Shown: positions 43,338 to 55,800 of the stretch, one piece after another
Position numbering within the stretch: position 1 is the first letter of the stretch
How the letters are laid out: each line of letters begins with the position of its first letter
Assembly (NCBI GenBank): GCA_043228905.1
Contig: JBHGNT010000018.1
Location: forward strand, 13,206,001 to 13,270,000
Direction: 5' to 3'
Length of the DNA: 64,000 nucleotides
DNA from: Azolla caroliniana
Taxonomy: Eukaryota > Polypodiophyta
Program-made: the position numbers and the translations under genes
The notes under the pieces: generated by a model
Seen by the model: only the letters and a program-made list of their open reading frames with translations
Database searches by the model: none
What the model was told of the DNA's origin: nothing

Positions 43338-43555
43338 TCAAGCCGACCAAGAAGGTCGAGGTGTGGAGAACCGGATGGGTCATGGGAAGCGGAACTGGAC
43401 GGGTCAAGGAGCGTGAACAAGGCAAGAAGATGCCACGAAAAGCCGACTGCAAGGATTAGAAAAGATTGACATAGAGATCTGACCTCAAGTTGAGCTTGAG
43501 GGGGAGTGTTGAGCGAACAAGCTCAACTTGATCCGGATCTGTATCCAAAACCCAG
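43338..43555 (+). pseudogene. Family B copia 3' end (plus strand): extension and LTR start
   Basis: The first part corresponds to the end of the family B C-terminal extension; it is followed by the polypurine tract GAGCTTGAGGGGGAG. The LTR begins at 43507 with TGTTGAGCGAACAAGCTC and is cut at 43555 by the chromodomain gypsy element. Confidence 0.7.
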
Positions 43556-43938
43556 TGCCACCAGTAGAAGATATACACAAGAAAGTTGAAGATAATCAAA
43601 GGGATGAGTTGATTAATTGAAAGACTCCGTAATTGGTGTTGTTCACCTTGATTGTAATCTAGGTGAACACACATATTTATACAAGTTCTGAGATTGAATA
43701 TCTCTAGAATATGCCTAAGAAATATCTCTAGAATATACCTGAGAAATATCTCTAGAATATACTCGTCTAGAATATATCATAGAACATTTCTAAAATATAC
43801 TAAACACTAGAATATTCTATATGCTAGACTATATAATATTAACCATATACAATTTACATATAACTTAAGGGTTTACAAATGGTTTATCTAATACTAATTA
43901 TTGGGTGTGTTATAGGTCAGAGGTTTGAGTCTGCGACA
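43556..43938 (-). repeat. 3' LTR of the chromodomain gypsy element
   Basis: 383 bp. On the minus strand it starts TGTCGCAGACTCAAACC and ends CTACTGGTGGCA. It contains repeated TCTAGAATAT motifs at about 43695-43765. Confidence 0.88.
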
Positions 43939-45283
43939 TTATCTCCCCTCCTACGTCGCCTTCCCAAACTCGTCGCCAATTTGTGGGGATATAGGAGATG
44001 AAAATCTTGAACCACCTTCGGGGCATTTTGTAAATTTTTTGCGGGTTCCCGCCTGGCGTTAGATAAGGGGTAACCCTTCCACAAGACGAGGTATTGCAGG
44101 TGTCGACAGTGCGAGTCAAGTATTTGGTCGACCTCATATTTCTGGCCCGTCGTCAATTGCACAGGTGGTGGGGGGGCTTGGTGTCTTGGGAGTTGTGAAG
44201 CATAGTGGGGCTTGAGGAGGGAGACATGAAAAACATCATGAATACGGAAATGGGATGGAAGGGCCAGCCAGAAGGCGACGAGATTGATGCACTCAACTAT
44301 ACGGAATGGTCCCAACTTCTTGTAATCAAGTTTCTCACATGGACGGGTAGTAAAGAGGTGTGATCGTAACAACCAGACCATGTCGCCACAGACAAAGGGT
44401 GGAGTGCTAGAGCGATGGCGATCAGTGTGCTTCTTGTATCGTTCGCTAGCGAGATGAAGCTCCAAGGATAAGTCATGATGTAGCTCTTCCAAAACATGGG
44501 CTCAACCCTCTGCCGAAGGGTTCACAAAAGTGGTAGGGAGGGAAATGTTGAAGCGAGGATGTAAACCATGATTTGAAAAGAACGGAGTGACGTCAGTCGA
44601 TGCATGGATAGAATTATTGTAGGTGAATTCTGCGAGTGAAAGTAAGTTGACGCAATCATTGTGTTGGTAACTAACCGAGCACCGAAGATATTGCTTAAGG
44701 ATTTGGTTGACGCGGTCCGTCTGACCGTCAGTCTTAGGGTGATAAGCAGAGGACAACTTGACGGAGATGCCTAAAGTTTGCAGCAGGCACTGTCAAAAGT
44801 GAGAGAAAAACTGGGGTTCGAGATCAGAGATGACATCATCGGGGAGGCCATGCAAACGGACCACATGATTGAGGAGTAGATGCGTCATTCCTTCTCCGTA
44901 ATGGTTTTTGAGCATGGAGTGAAGTGAGCCATCTTTGTAAACCAATCAACAACGACCAACATTGAGTCATAACTATTGACCAAGGGTAGATTGGTTATGA
45001 GGTCCATAGAGATAGAGTCCCAAGGACCACTAGGGCATGGAAGCGGCTGGAGGAAGCCATATGGCCGATGATGAGCAATTTTGGAGCGAGCACAAAACTC
45101 ACAAGTCTTGATGTATTCTTTGTCCAACTTCCATGGTTGTGGCCACCAGTACCCTCGCGAGTTTAGTTCGAGGGTTTTCGCAACTCCGAAGTACCTTGCA
45201 AGGGGGTCATCATGGCATTCCCACAACATTCGGGTGCGACAAGGGCCCTCCGGGACGTATAAGAGATGATTGAAGAATAACAA
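43939..45283 (-). pseudogene. Gypsy integrase with C-terminal chromodomain
   Basis: The zinc-binding and core region (44885-45283) has CEFCARSKIAHHRPYG and MDLITNLPLVNSYDSMLVVV; the core continues (44502-44756) with SSAYHPKTDGQTDRVNQ. The C-terminal part (43917-44492) has LGPFRIVECINLVAFWL and HDVFHVSLLKPH. It is followed by a chromodomain read as YEVDQILDSHCRHLQYLVLW, then KGYP and EPAKNLQNA. The Trp of the usual WEP is replaced by Arg. Stops separate the pieces. A chromodomain at this place defines chromoviruses and may direct insertion to marked chromatin (established knowledge). Confidence 0.88.
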
Positions 45284-46908
45284 ACCATCTTGTATGGTGA
45301 AGTGGTCAAGGTCCGTCCTTTGCGGCGTCTTGGAGGGATTTTATAGAATATCTTGAATCTCGTTGGCAAATGCATCTGTGATATGTGGGAGTAACAAATC
45401 ATCTTGCAACATACAAGTGGCAAAAAAATGCAATTGGTCGGGTTTCAGCAAACAGCGAGATTGTTGAGCATGAGCGGCATCCTCGGGGCGGATGGCAAAT
45501 TTGGGTTGACGAGAAAGAACATCGGCCTTCCCATGTTGGCTACCAGGTCGAAATATGATCTCAAAATCATAGTCGGTGAGAAATGTTGATCAACGAGCCT
45601 GCCTTCGATTCAAAGTACGAGTACTGGAAAAATAAATTAAATTTTTATGATCAGTCACTACCTAGACACAATGTTGTGCTCCGAGCAAATAGGGGCACCA
45701 TTATTCAAAGGTGGCAATGATAGCAACAAGCTCCTTGTCGTATATTGGATAATTGATTTCGGATGCCGAGAATTTGCTGGAGTAGTAAGCCACCAGGTGC
45801 ATTATGTTGGAATCATCGGACTAGGATAAAATGGTGCCAATGGCGAAGTTAGATGCATCAATTTCCACCTGGAAGGGTCGTGTGGGGTCGGTATGTAGAA
45901 GCACGGGAGTAGTGGTAAATGCATGTTTGAGAGAGTCAAATACATTTGTGCCGCCGAGGACCATAGAAAGGGAGTACCTTTGCGCGTGAGGGTGATAAGA
46001 GGGTGGGCTAGAGTGGAAAACCCTTGGATGAAGCGACGGTAAAAATTGGCGAAGCCGAGGAAGGATTGTACATCTTTAAGTCGAGTTGGAGTCGCCCACT
46101 CCCGAATGACGGAAACCTTCTTCATATCCATCGTGATGCCATTGGGCGAGATAATGTAGCCCAAGAATTCAATCGAGGTACGGTCGAACTCGCATTTCTC
46201 ACTTTTGGCATAAAGGCCGCGCTTTCGCATGTTTGGCGAAAAAATGAGAATATCATCTAGGTAGATAACCACAAAATGATCAAGATATTTCTGGAATATA
46301 TCATTCATCATATGTTGAAAAATAGTTGGGGCATTAATAAGACCGAAAGACATTACTTTATATTCGAAATGCCCATATCGTGCTCGGAAGGCGGTTTTCC
46401 ATTCATCATTGGGCTTGATGCGGACCAGATTGTACGTGCCACGGAGATCAATTTTGGAGAAGACATGCACAGCGCGGAACCGGTCGAGGAGTTCGGGGCT
46501 CAGAGGGAGCGGATAGCGCTCGCGCACAGTGAGTTTGTTGAGACCCCGATAGTCTACACATAAGCATAGAGAGCCGTCCTTCTTCTTCACGATTAATATG
46601 GGGGCCCCGATTGGCGACTTAGAGGGTTGAATAAATCCTTTCATGAGGTTCTCATCAAGATACACTCGAAGGGCCTTTAGCTCTAGTGCAGACAATGCAT
46701 ATAGAGAACCAAAGGGTGGACACACGCCTTCTTGAAGATCAATGGGACAATCGTAGAGCCGGTGTTTAGGCAAACGATCTGCATTATGTTTCTCAAATAC
46801 ATCGGAGAAGTCTTTATACTTGTCGGGAATAACGTGGTGTGTTAGAAGTAGCTCCACAAATGGCGAGCGGGTGATGAAGTAAGGGTGGAGTAGCTGAGTC
46901 GGGATCAA
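45284..46908 (-). pseudogene. Gypsy reverse transcriptase and RNase H
   Basis: RT starts near 46908 and contains PIGAPILIVKKKDGS, DYRGLNKLTVRERYPLP, KIDLRGTYNLVRIK, and the catalytic YLDDILIFS with flanking VMSFGLINAPTIFQHMMN. FLGFANFYRRFIQGFS follows. The RNase H part (about 45284-45800) is broken by shifts. Downstream comes the integrase. Confidence 0.9.
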
Positions 46909-48387
46909 CCGCCTCCGAAGGATGTGAAACGGAATTGGCCTTCATAGTTGTGCGTGAGCATCCTATCTCGTTAAATGTGATCAAGGGATTGCACCAATCC
47001 ACTATTATATTGTGCGCCTCCATCCACAATAGTCCTAAGACAATCGGATGTTGAGGGGATGTGATGAGGTAGAAGGGGAGGTCCTCCTGGTGGGAGCCCA
47101 CACAAAGCCCTAATGGGATTGTAATCTTGGTAATTGCACCTAATGAGAGGACACACCCATCAATGGCTTCGACATGAATGGGTTTTGAGAGGCATACGAC
47201 GGGTATCTCATGTGCTCGAGTGAATGCGACATCGATGAAGCAAGAAGACGCTCCATAATCAAGTAAAGTGAGAGATTGAATGGAACTGGAATTAAAAGAA
47301 AGGCACACCTCCGATGTGAAATTGCTTGATGTTCTAGCAATGGAACCACGAGAATGTGGATGACGGGAGACTTCCAGTTGCACGGCTCCTATTGCAACCG
47401 GACGATGTCATTTTCCAGACTCTGGGGTCCATTGGCTTGATGGAATGGTGCACAATTACTCCTAGGACAATGGCGAAGGAGATGACCTGAGGCCCCACAA
47501 TATAGGCACAATCCATTAGCCCGCCGAAAATGTCGTTCAGCCTCAGTCAATGGCTGAAAGTGAGGTTGATCAATTTCCATTGGGAATGGAGCATCTACCA
47601 AAGTAGGGGAGCGTGACGCCACCGGCGGGAGTGATACTTAGGGTTGTACGACTGGGACATGTCATGGAAGTGAATGAGTCGAACCCCAAGTTTGGCGCTC
47701 TTCTTGGCGAAATTCAAAAAGTCGATTGTCACAATAGACTACTTGTGAAATCGGTTGCGATAACAAGGTGGGCTCGGGAAATTTCAAGAGAAGATTCTTG
47801 ACATTGCTCAGAAGGCCCCGCCAAAAGTGATCAGTTAAAGCTTGATCATCCCAGTTGATATCACATGCTAGTTGTCGGAATTCCGAAGCATAGACAGAAG
47901 CTGCACGTGAACCTTGTTCGAGTGCATAAAGCTTGGTGAGTTTTGTACGTCATTGGTTCGTCTCTCCAAATGTGGCCTCTAACTCGGCAAGGAAGGCAGG
48001 AAAGTCATCCAATAGAGGTGACGAAGTTTCCACTAAAGGTGCAAACCAAGCTTGGACCGGACCGGAGAGGAGGGTGCCCACAAGTCCAACTTGTCGAAGA
48101 CCATCTGCATAACGTTGACGTTGTAACCAAATGATTAGGCGAATTTGGTTGATGAACCCCCGGAAATGTGACCTCATTCTATCAAATTTTTCTGGGAGGC
48201 TAATCTTAGGCTCAAGAAAATGAGAAGAAGCTACATCATATGTTGGTAGAAGATTGGACTCCGGGCAAGGTTGTGGTGGGACATTAGTCTCTATGGGTTG
48301 TGAGGATATGGAGACACCAACTTGAAGTTCTTGTAACGAATTCTGAAGGGCTTCATTTTCAAGTTGGAGTTGTTGTAAGGTTGTCAT
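46814..48387 (-). pseudogene. Gypsy gag, zinc knuckle and protease
   Basis: Gag starts at the ATG at 48387 (MTTLQQLQLENEALQNSLQE, a short coiled-coil-like N-terminus). The capsid-like segment KISLPEKFDRMRSHFRGFIN follows; a stop lies near 47950. A zinc knuckle CLYCGASGHLLRHC (CX2CX4HX4C) is at about 47470-47525. The protease region (46814-47383) reads LLDYGASSCFID, with Tyr in place of the Ser of the active-site DSG. Confidence 0.85.
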
Positions 48388-48470
48388 TATCTAACTTAAG
48401 TCAGAAGCTGGGTCGAACATGGCTACGGCTAATGAGAAGGAGAGCTATGAGGATGGGAAGGTGAACCAAC

Positions 48471-48853
48471 TATCACGAGTAGAAGATATACACAAGAGAG
48501 TAGAAGATAATCAAAGGGATGAGTTGATTAATTGAAAGACTCCGTAACTAGTGTTGTTGACCTTGATTGTAATCTAGGTGAACACACATATTTATACAAG
48601 TTCTGAGATTGAATATCTCTAGAATATGCCTAAGAAATATCTCTAGAATATACCCAAGAAATAACTCTAGAATATACTCGTCTAGAATATACCATAGAAC
48701 ATTTCTAGAATATACTAAACACTAGAATATTCTATATGCTAGACTATACAATATTAACCATATACAATTTACATATAACTTAAGGGTTTCCAAATGGTTT
48801 ATCTAATACTAAGTATTGGGTGTGTTATAGGTTAGAGGTTCGAGTCTATGACA
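48471..48853 (-). repeat. 5' LTR of the chromodomain gypsy element
   Basis: 383 bp, the same length as the 3' LTR with scattered differences. On the inside (minus strand) it is followed by GTTGGTTCACC, the probable primer site; gag begins about 84 bases further on. Confidence 0.85.
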
Positions 48854-49187
48854 CCTAGAGACGGATCGGAGAGCTGGACCCACATGCAAACCAGTAGGTC
48901 GTTGGAGGTCTCCTAGGAGTTAGTGTCAGTAGCTTAGTATGAGGATTGAAGTACTTGTTAGTACTTCTGTCAGTCCTTTTAAGGACTTGTATTAAAGTGC
49001 TCATTGAGCACATAGTATGTACAGAGCAATATTTTGTAATTTGAGTTTTTATGTCGTTCTGTTCTCTCTGTCTCTCGCATGCGTACTCTCAGTGTGTAAT
49101 TCAAGCTTTCCATTAAACCTTAGTTCTATTTCCTGTTGCTATCTAGCTGAGCCGATTTGCCTAAGCTTCCACACATTAACTTTCACA
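48854..49187 (+). repeat. Remainder of the plus-strand family B LTR
   Basis: It continues the LTR begun at 43507 after the gypsy insertion and ends CATTAACTTTCACA, matching the LTR at 28614-29083. It abuts a truncated family A LTR at 49188. Confidence 0.75.
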
Positions 49188-49582
49188 AACCTCAAGAGAC
49201 AAAACTACGGGAGTTCGTAGACTCCAAATAAGATCATTATAGAAGAGAGGGATACTACAAGGACAAACTCAGAGGCAACGATTTTGAGCTCTGTATCTTT
49301 GACAACAGGTGATTACTTCTCACGCTATCTCTCTTTGTACAACAAGTAACAATACAACAACTCAACAACGTGCTAACTATTGTTGCCCTAGTTATATTTA
49401 TACTTATATAACTTTAGGGCTATTTACAAGTATGGCCTCAACAGGCTCATCCGAGCATATTAACCAATGTGTCCCAGTTTCTGGTTCACATCGGATCCAG
49501 CCGGATACATTTCGGATCCATCAGGTCCGGTTTCTTCCTCCGGCTCATCCGATTTCCATCCGGAGGGACTGATTTCCCAACA
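49188..49582 (-). repeat. 5' LTR of A-minus, truncated
   Basis: Family A LTR in reverse orientation ending GATTTCCCAACA (plus coordinates), followed by the TSD CTATG. About 115 bp of its 3' end are missing where the family B LTR abuts. Confidence 0.8.
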
Positions 49583-49997
49583 CTATGTAGTGGGAGTTGT
49601 ATGGTGGCAATCGAGGCTGTAGAAATCCGTGGCGCTATCGACAACAGAAGCGGAGTACATGGCGGTTGTAGAAGCCGACAAGGAAGTTATCTAGATGAAG
49701 GATTTCATTGGAGATTTAGGGATCCAATAGGAGGAATTCCGGCTCTACTCCGACAATCAAAGTGCCATCCACCTTGAGAAGACCACGCGACCTACCACTC
49801 CAGGACCAAGCACATCCTGAGGAGATATCAACGGCTCTATGAGAAGTTAGATGACAAGGACTTTGCTCTAACAGAGATCCACACAAAGGAGAATAGGTCG
49901 GACATGCTGACCAAGGTGTTGTCGGCTGAGAATCTAGATGTGTGCTGGAGACGGATCAGATTGACAAGAAATCCCATGTCGGAGTGAAGGGGGATTT
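49583..49997 (+). pseudogene. A-old copia RNase H end
   Basis: The frame resumes with WWQSRL, then ALSTTEAEYMAVVEADKEVI and NQSAIHL, with stops in between. It ends before the polypurine tract GTGAAGGGGGATT at about 49984-49996. Confidence 0.88.
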
Positions 49998-50234
49998 TGT
50001 TGGGAAATCAGTCCCTCTGGATGGGAACCGCACGAGCCAGAGGAAAAATCGGACTGGATGGATCTCGAAGGTATCCTGATAGATCCGATGTGAACCAGAA
50101 ATTGGGACATATTGGTAAATATTTTCAGATGAGCCTGTTGAGGCCATACTTGTAAATAGCCCTAAAGTTATATAAGGATAAATATAACTAGGGAAACAAT
50201 AGTTAGGTTGTTTTTGTATTGTTTGTCGTTTTGT

Positions 50235-50270
<36 letters not shown>

Positions 50271-50502
50271 AGAGAGATACAGCTCGAGGTTGTTGCCCTT
50301 AAGTTCCCGATTGTACACTTCCTGTCCCATATAGTGATCCTGTTCGGAGTCTGTGAACTCCCGTGGTTTTGTCTCAAGAGGTTTTCCATGCTAACACACC
50401 GTGTCGTCTCATTCCTGTGTAAGTGTATCACTATCTACCTTCTGTGTTGTTTCTTCCATTATACGTTTGGATCTCAGTTGTGGCTGAGAACAATTCCTTA
50501 CA
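49998..50502 (+). repeat. 3' LTR of A-old
   Basis: 505 bp. Starts TGTTGGGAAATCAGTCCC and ends ATTCCTTACA. It is followed by CATCT (50503-50507), the same five bases that precede the 5' LTR at 4195. GA microsatellite at about 50235-50275. Confidence 0.9.
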
Positions 50503-52330
50503 CATCTCAGGTCCTTTGCTGCTATAACTTCGCTCCTCTGTGTTGGCGTTGACTTTCGCTGCCCTCTCATCCACTTGGCCTTCACTTGATTCAACTCGTC
50601 CGAATCAAATCACTCAACCGAATCGGTTGCCCCCGATTAGTTCCTGCTCTTGTGTGAATTGGTTGTCTCCAATTCATCTTCATCCTTCAGGCCCTTCACC
50701 ACATCAGACCATGTTCGAGACTTGGCCTTCATCGTCAGGTCGGCTCTGTCCTTCTTGACTCTTACGTCGTTGGCGCCGCATGGTCCAACTTTATCGGATG
50801 TGCCGAATTCTTCAATTGACTCGGCTCCCTTCTTTTATGTTGCTCCCTTTGTTTCGCCCTCATTATCCTTCTTTCTGGCTGCTTCTCTAGTACCTATTCT
50901 CCCCCTCAAGTGCGGCACGTCGAGATGTTGTAGTCCGAGCATCTCCAAGAAGTGTTGCAACTTGTCGAATCCGAGTGGCTTGATGAAGATGTCAACAACC
51001 TACCGATTATTTTGAACATACCAGAGTTCAATTTCACTACTTAGGAGCCACTTGGCACAAAGTGATAATGAACCTTGATGTTCTTTGTGCAAGCATGGAA
51101 CATGAGATTCTTGGCCAACTGCATGCTACTGATGTTGTCGCAGTAGATCAGGATCAGAGTTGTACTTCGATCCAGAGGTTTTGCAGTAGTCGCCGAAGCC
51201 ATATGGCTTTAGAGGTCGTGACGGTAGCTCCTCAATACTCAGCCTCAGTGCTCAACAGACCCAGTTTCGGATGCTTCTTGCTGCTCCATGCAACATCTGC
51301 ACTATTGAGAGAAAACATGAAACCGGATGTTGACCGACGATCAGTCACATCACCGAGGTAGTCGGCCTCAGTATAACCGATTAACTGTTCGGTTACATCG
51401 TGTCGGTATGTAATAGTCCCCGATCCTTAGTGTCGCTCACGTATCGTTGTAGTCGATGCGCGCATTGAAGGTGCTTGATGGTTGGTCTTTGCGTAAATCG
51501 ATTGATCGCCCTGATCGGATAGCTAAGGTCAGGTTGGGTGATAGTTAAATAGCTAAGGCTTCTGATGATTTGTCGAAACCGTTTCTCATTGTAGGCCGCT
51601 CCAGAATCGGACTGTAACTTTAGATTCCGTTCAAGAGGAGTGGAGATGGGTCGGCAATCCGTCATGCCGAACTTGAACAACATATTCAATACATAGTGTC
51701 GTTGAGACAACAATATGCCATCGGGGGTGTGGATCAATTTGATCCCAAGGAAGTAGTGAAGGTCCCCCAGGTCTTTCATCTCAAATGCTCCCGACAGTTG
51801 AGACTTCACTCGGCTGATTTCGGTGAGGTCGGGTTCAGTGACAACCAAGTCATTGACATATATCAGGATGCATATCGAAGCTTTTGGACCCTTCCGGATG
51901 AGCAATGATGAGTCAGACTTGGAGGCCGCAAACCCATTTTACGCAACCAATGCTTGATCTTCGAATTCCAAGCACATGGGGCTTGCTTCAAGCCGTTCAG
52001 TGACTTCATGAGTCGGCACACCGCCGACTTGTTCACCTTTGACTGAAATTCAGTGGGCTAGACCATATACACTTGTTCTTCAAGGTCTCCTTGAAGACAC
52101 ACATTCTTCACATCCATTTGGCGGAGATGCCACCACCACACGAACCATCGTCATCTTCGCTACCGGAGTGAAGGTCTCATCGTAGTCAATTCCGTGGGTC
52201 TGTGCATATCCCTTGGCCACTAATAGGGCCTTGTACCAGTTGACCGAACAGTCGGCATTATACTTTACCTTGTATACCCATTTGCATCCGATCGGTTTGC
52301 AATGTCGGGGAGGATCAACCAAGTCCCAAG
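50503..52330 (-). pseudogene. B-outer copia: RT, RNase H and C-terminal extension
   Basis: Minus-strand family B pol with LYVNDLVVTEPDLTEISRV (catalytic YVDD changed to YVND) in RT at about 51840-51870 and YAQTHGIDYDETFTPVAKM at about 52160-52215. The RNase H region (50960-51390) is broken. The C-terminal extension follows (50503 to about 50900), with RGQRKSTP and SSKG conserved with B2. It is interrupted by A-old at 50503 and by A3 at 52330. Confidence 0.85.
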
Positions 52331-52854
52331 TGTGAGGAATAGTGCGGAATACTACTCGGCCACAACCGAGTCTTGAATCATTTTGATAAGAGTGCAACAT
52401 AGGAATGGGATCAGATGTACACACAAAAGTGAGTACACTGGATGTTTACGTGGAAAGCCCTAAATGGGAAAAACCACGGGAGCCCATAGACTCCAAACTA
52501 TCACTATGAAGAGAAAGGGTACCACCAAAGACTCATAGGCAGCGACCTCGAGCTCGGTTTCTTCACCAGGTGATGGTTACAATAGAGTATCACTCTGTAT
52601 CTCTCTCCCTCTCTCTCTATCGCTCTCTCTATATGTCTCTATACAACAGTTACAACAATATGACAACAATACAACTACATACCAAAGTGATTGCCCTAAG
52701 TCATATTTATACTGATATGAACTTAGGGCTATTTACAAATATAACCTCAATAGGCTTACTCAAGAAACATATTTACAGATATGGCTCTCTTCCGGTTCTT
52801 ACCGGCTCTCTTATTCATCACTGGATCCCATCCGGAGAGACCGATTTCCCAACA
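52331..52854 (-). repeat. 3' LTR of A3
   Basis: On the minus strand it starts TGTTGGGAAATCGGTCTC after a polypurine tract at 52855-52867 and ends CACTATTCCTCACA. Confidence 0.88.
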
Positions 52855-52864
52855 ATCTCCCCCT

Positions 52865-55800
52865 TCACTCTGGCATGGGATATCTTGTCAGCCCGATCCG
52901 CTTTCGGCACGCGTCCAGCTTGTTAGTTGTCAACACCTTGGTCAACATGTCCGACCCGTTCTCCTTCGTGTGGATCTTCGTCAACACGAACTCTTGATCT
53001 TCTACTCTTTCTCGGATCCAGTGGTACCTCCGCTGGATATGTTTCGTCCGGGAATGGTAGGCCGCGTTCTTCGCAAGGGGGATGACACTTTGAATGTCGC
53101 AGTAGAGCCGGTATTCCTCCTGTTGGATCCCTAGCTCTCCGATGAAGTCCTTCATCCAGATTATCTCCTTGCCGGTTTCCACAACTGCCATGTACTCCGC
53201 TTCCGTGGTTGACAATGCAATTGTCTTCTGCAGCCTCGACTGCAACAAAACAACTCCCCTTGCATAGGTCATGATATATCCGGATGTAGACCGGTTGGTA
53301 TCCACATTAGACTACATATCCGAATCCGTGAATTCGTCAAGTTGGGGATTCCCGGAGCCGAATTGGAGGCACATGCTCGAGGTGCCTTTCAAATACTGGA
53401 GTGTCCACTTGACCGCGTTCTAGTGCTCTCTTCTGGGATTGCTCATGAACCGGCTCACCACTCCGACTGCATATCTGATATCCGGTCGAGTACACACCAT
53501 TGCGTACATCAAGCTCCTGATGGCAGAGGCATATGGTATCTTCATCATATCTGCCTTCTCTGTCTTTGTCCTTAGGCTCTGCTTCCTGGATAGCTTACAA
53601 TTTGCCGGAAGTGTCGATCCGACCGGTTTCGCATCCGACATGTTGAACCGCTGTAGCACCTTCGTTGCATACTTTTCCTTTGACAGCCACAATAGCTTCT
53701 TCGACCGGTCCCGGATAATGTGCATTCCCAATATCTGTCTTGCCGGTCCAAGTCTTTCATTGGGAAGGTCCGGTTCAGAGCCTTCTTCAACATCTGAATC
53801 TTGACTTGGTCTCGTCCGACGATCAACATATCATCCACGTATAGGAGTGATATCAGGGAATCTCCTCCATCAAATTTCTTCACAAAGACACAATGATTGG
53901 TTTGCATCTTGTGGTACACTTGGTCGATCATCAAGGAGTCGAACTTCCGGTACCATTGCCAGGGAGCTTGTTTCAGTCCGTATAAGCTCTTCTTCAGTCG
54001 GCATACCATGTGCTCCTTCCCTTTCTTCATGAATCCTTCCGGTTGCTGCATGTAGATGTCCTCTTTGAGGTCACCATAGAGGAATGTTGTCTTGACGTCC
54101 AGTTGCTCTACCGCAAGGTCCATGCTTGCCGTTATGCCCTGTCATCTTACTACTGGGGCAAATATCTCATCGAAGTCCACTCCTTTCTTCTGTTGGAAGC
54201 CCTTCACCATGATTTGGGCCTTATACCTGGGTGGATTTCCGGCATCTCCCGGTTTCAACTTGTACACCCACTTGTTCCGGAGTGCTCTCTTCCCTTTCAG
54301 CAACTCCGTCAGTTCATATGTGTGGTTCTCATGCAGGGAATCCATCTCATCCTGCATGGCACTCAACCACTTACGACTGTGAGTGTCTCTGTTTGCTTCT
54401 TCGAAGCTTTCCGACTCCCCTCATTAGTTAGCAACACATGCTCTGCATCCAAGAATCTCCAGGGGGCTCTTCTCTCTCAGAGAGGATATCTTCGTCCTAG
54501 GTTTCTGACTACCGGTTCCTCTGTTTGTTCCTTATCTGAATCCGATTCGGGATCTTGGCTGGTTCCTGTGTCTTCTTCTTCTTCGGTTAGTTCGGTTTCC
54601 TGTCCGTATCCAGCTGGTTCGTCGAGTGTCATCTGGTTACCGTCTAGCGTCCGGTTTTCAACTAGGTAAGCCCTTGTGTCCTCAAGCCGGTTTTCAATGA
54701 ATGATCCAGAGTTCATCACCTTCTCTGATTCCTAGTCGGCAATGGTCCTAGCTTCCATGAAGCCTATGTCCCGACTCCAGAACACCTTTTTGTCGATCAG
54801 ATCCCACACCCGGTAACCGAACTCATCATCACCGTATCTAAGGAATATGCATGGCCTGGACCTTGGATCCAGCTTTGCTCTATTGTCCTCCGCCACATGC
54901 ACGTAAGCGAGACATCCGAACACCTTCAAATGCCGGTAAGATACATCTTTTCCGGTCCATACCTTCTGAGGTGAGTCTCCTCCCAAGGGTACTGAGGGTG
55001 ATCTGTTTATCACGTAGGTCACCGTCATCAGCGCCTCAACCCAAAATGTCTTGGGTAACTTGGCATGTGCGAGCATGCTCCGGACTCTCTCCATTATGGT
55101 CCGGTTCATCCTTTCAGCCAACCCGTTTAATTTCGGCATCTTCGGCACGGTAAATTTGAGCCGGATTCCCTTCAACCGGTAGTACTCCTTGAACTGCCCC
55201 CAATATTCTCCGCCGTTATCTGCTTGGACCGCCTTCAGCTTCCGTCCGGTTTCTCTTTCCACTCTCACGTGGAGTTCCTTGAAGACCGTTAGCACCTAAT
55301 CCTTTGTCTTCAATGGTGAGACCCACAACTTCCGGCTGTGATCATCTATGAATGTCACGAAGTACTGCGATCCAGCATGTGACTTCGTGTCTACTTGACA
55401 CACATCGGTATGCACCGGCTCTAGTGGTGCATTCCGTCTCATCGGCTGTCTTGACCGGAAGGAGGTTCAGTTTTGCTTGCCGGCAAGACAATCGGTGCAC
55501 TTCTCAAGTTGCACGTCCTTCACCGGAATGAGGTTGTCTTTGGCAAGCTTCTTCATCCCCTTCTCACTCATGTGACATAGTATTTTGTGCCACAACTCAC
55601 CGGTAGTGTTAGATGCTATGTTCACTTCTTCCTGGCATATCCAGGCATTCATCAAGTACAGTGTGTTGATCTTCCGAGCTCGAGCCACTATCAAGCTTCC
55701 CTTGCTGAACTTCATAACTCTATTCCGGGTGCTACCCGTGTAGCCTTCATCATCTAGCCGACCGGCTGATATTAGGTTTAGTCGAACCTGCGGAACGTGT

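Larger units (their letters stand above)
43556..48853 (-). mobile_element. Chromodomain Ty3/gypsy element (chromovirus), defective
   Basis: The LTRs are 43556-43938 and 48471-48853, 383 bp each, flanked by CCCAG (43551-43555) and CCTAG (48854-48858). A polypurine tract (reverse complement AGGAGGGGAGATAA) lies beside the 3' LTR. Gag, protease, RT, RNase H, integrase and a C-terminal chromodomain follow in order on the minus strand, each with stops or shifts. It is inserted in a family B copia LTR. Confidence 0.9.
42630..49582 (-). mobile_element. Minus-strand family A copia (A-minus), largely deleted and invaded
   Basis: Its LTRs are at 42630-43095 and 49188-49582, and CTATG flanks it on both sides (42625-42629 and 49583-49587). 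Between them only the end of RNase H is left (43106-43337). A deletion junction near 43338 leads into a plus-strand family B piece. The right LTR lacks its last 115 bp or so. Confidence 0.75.
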
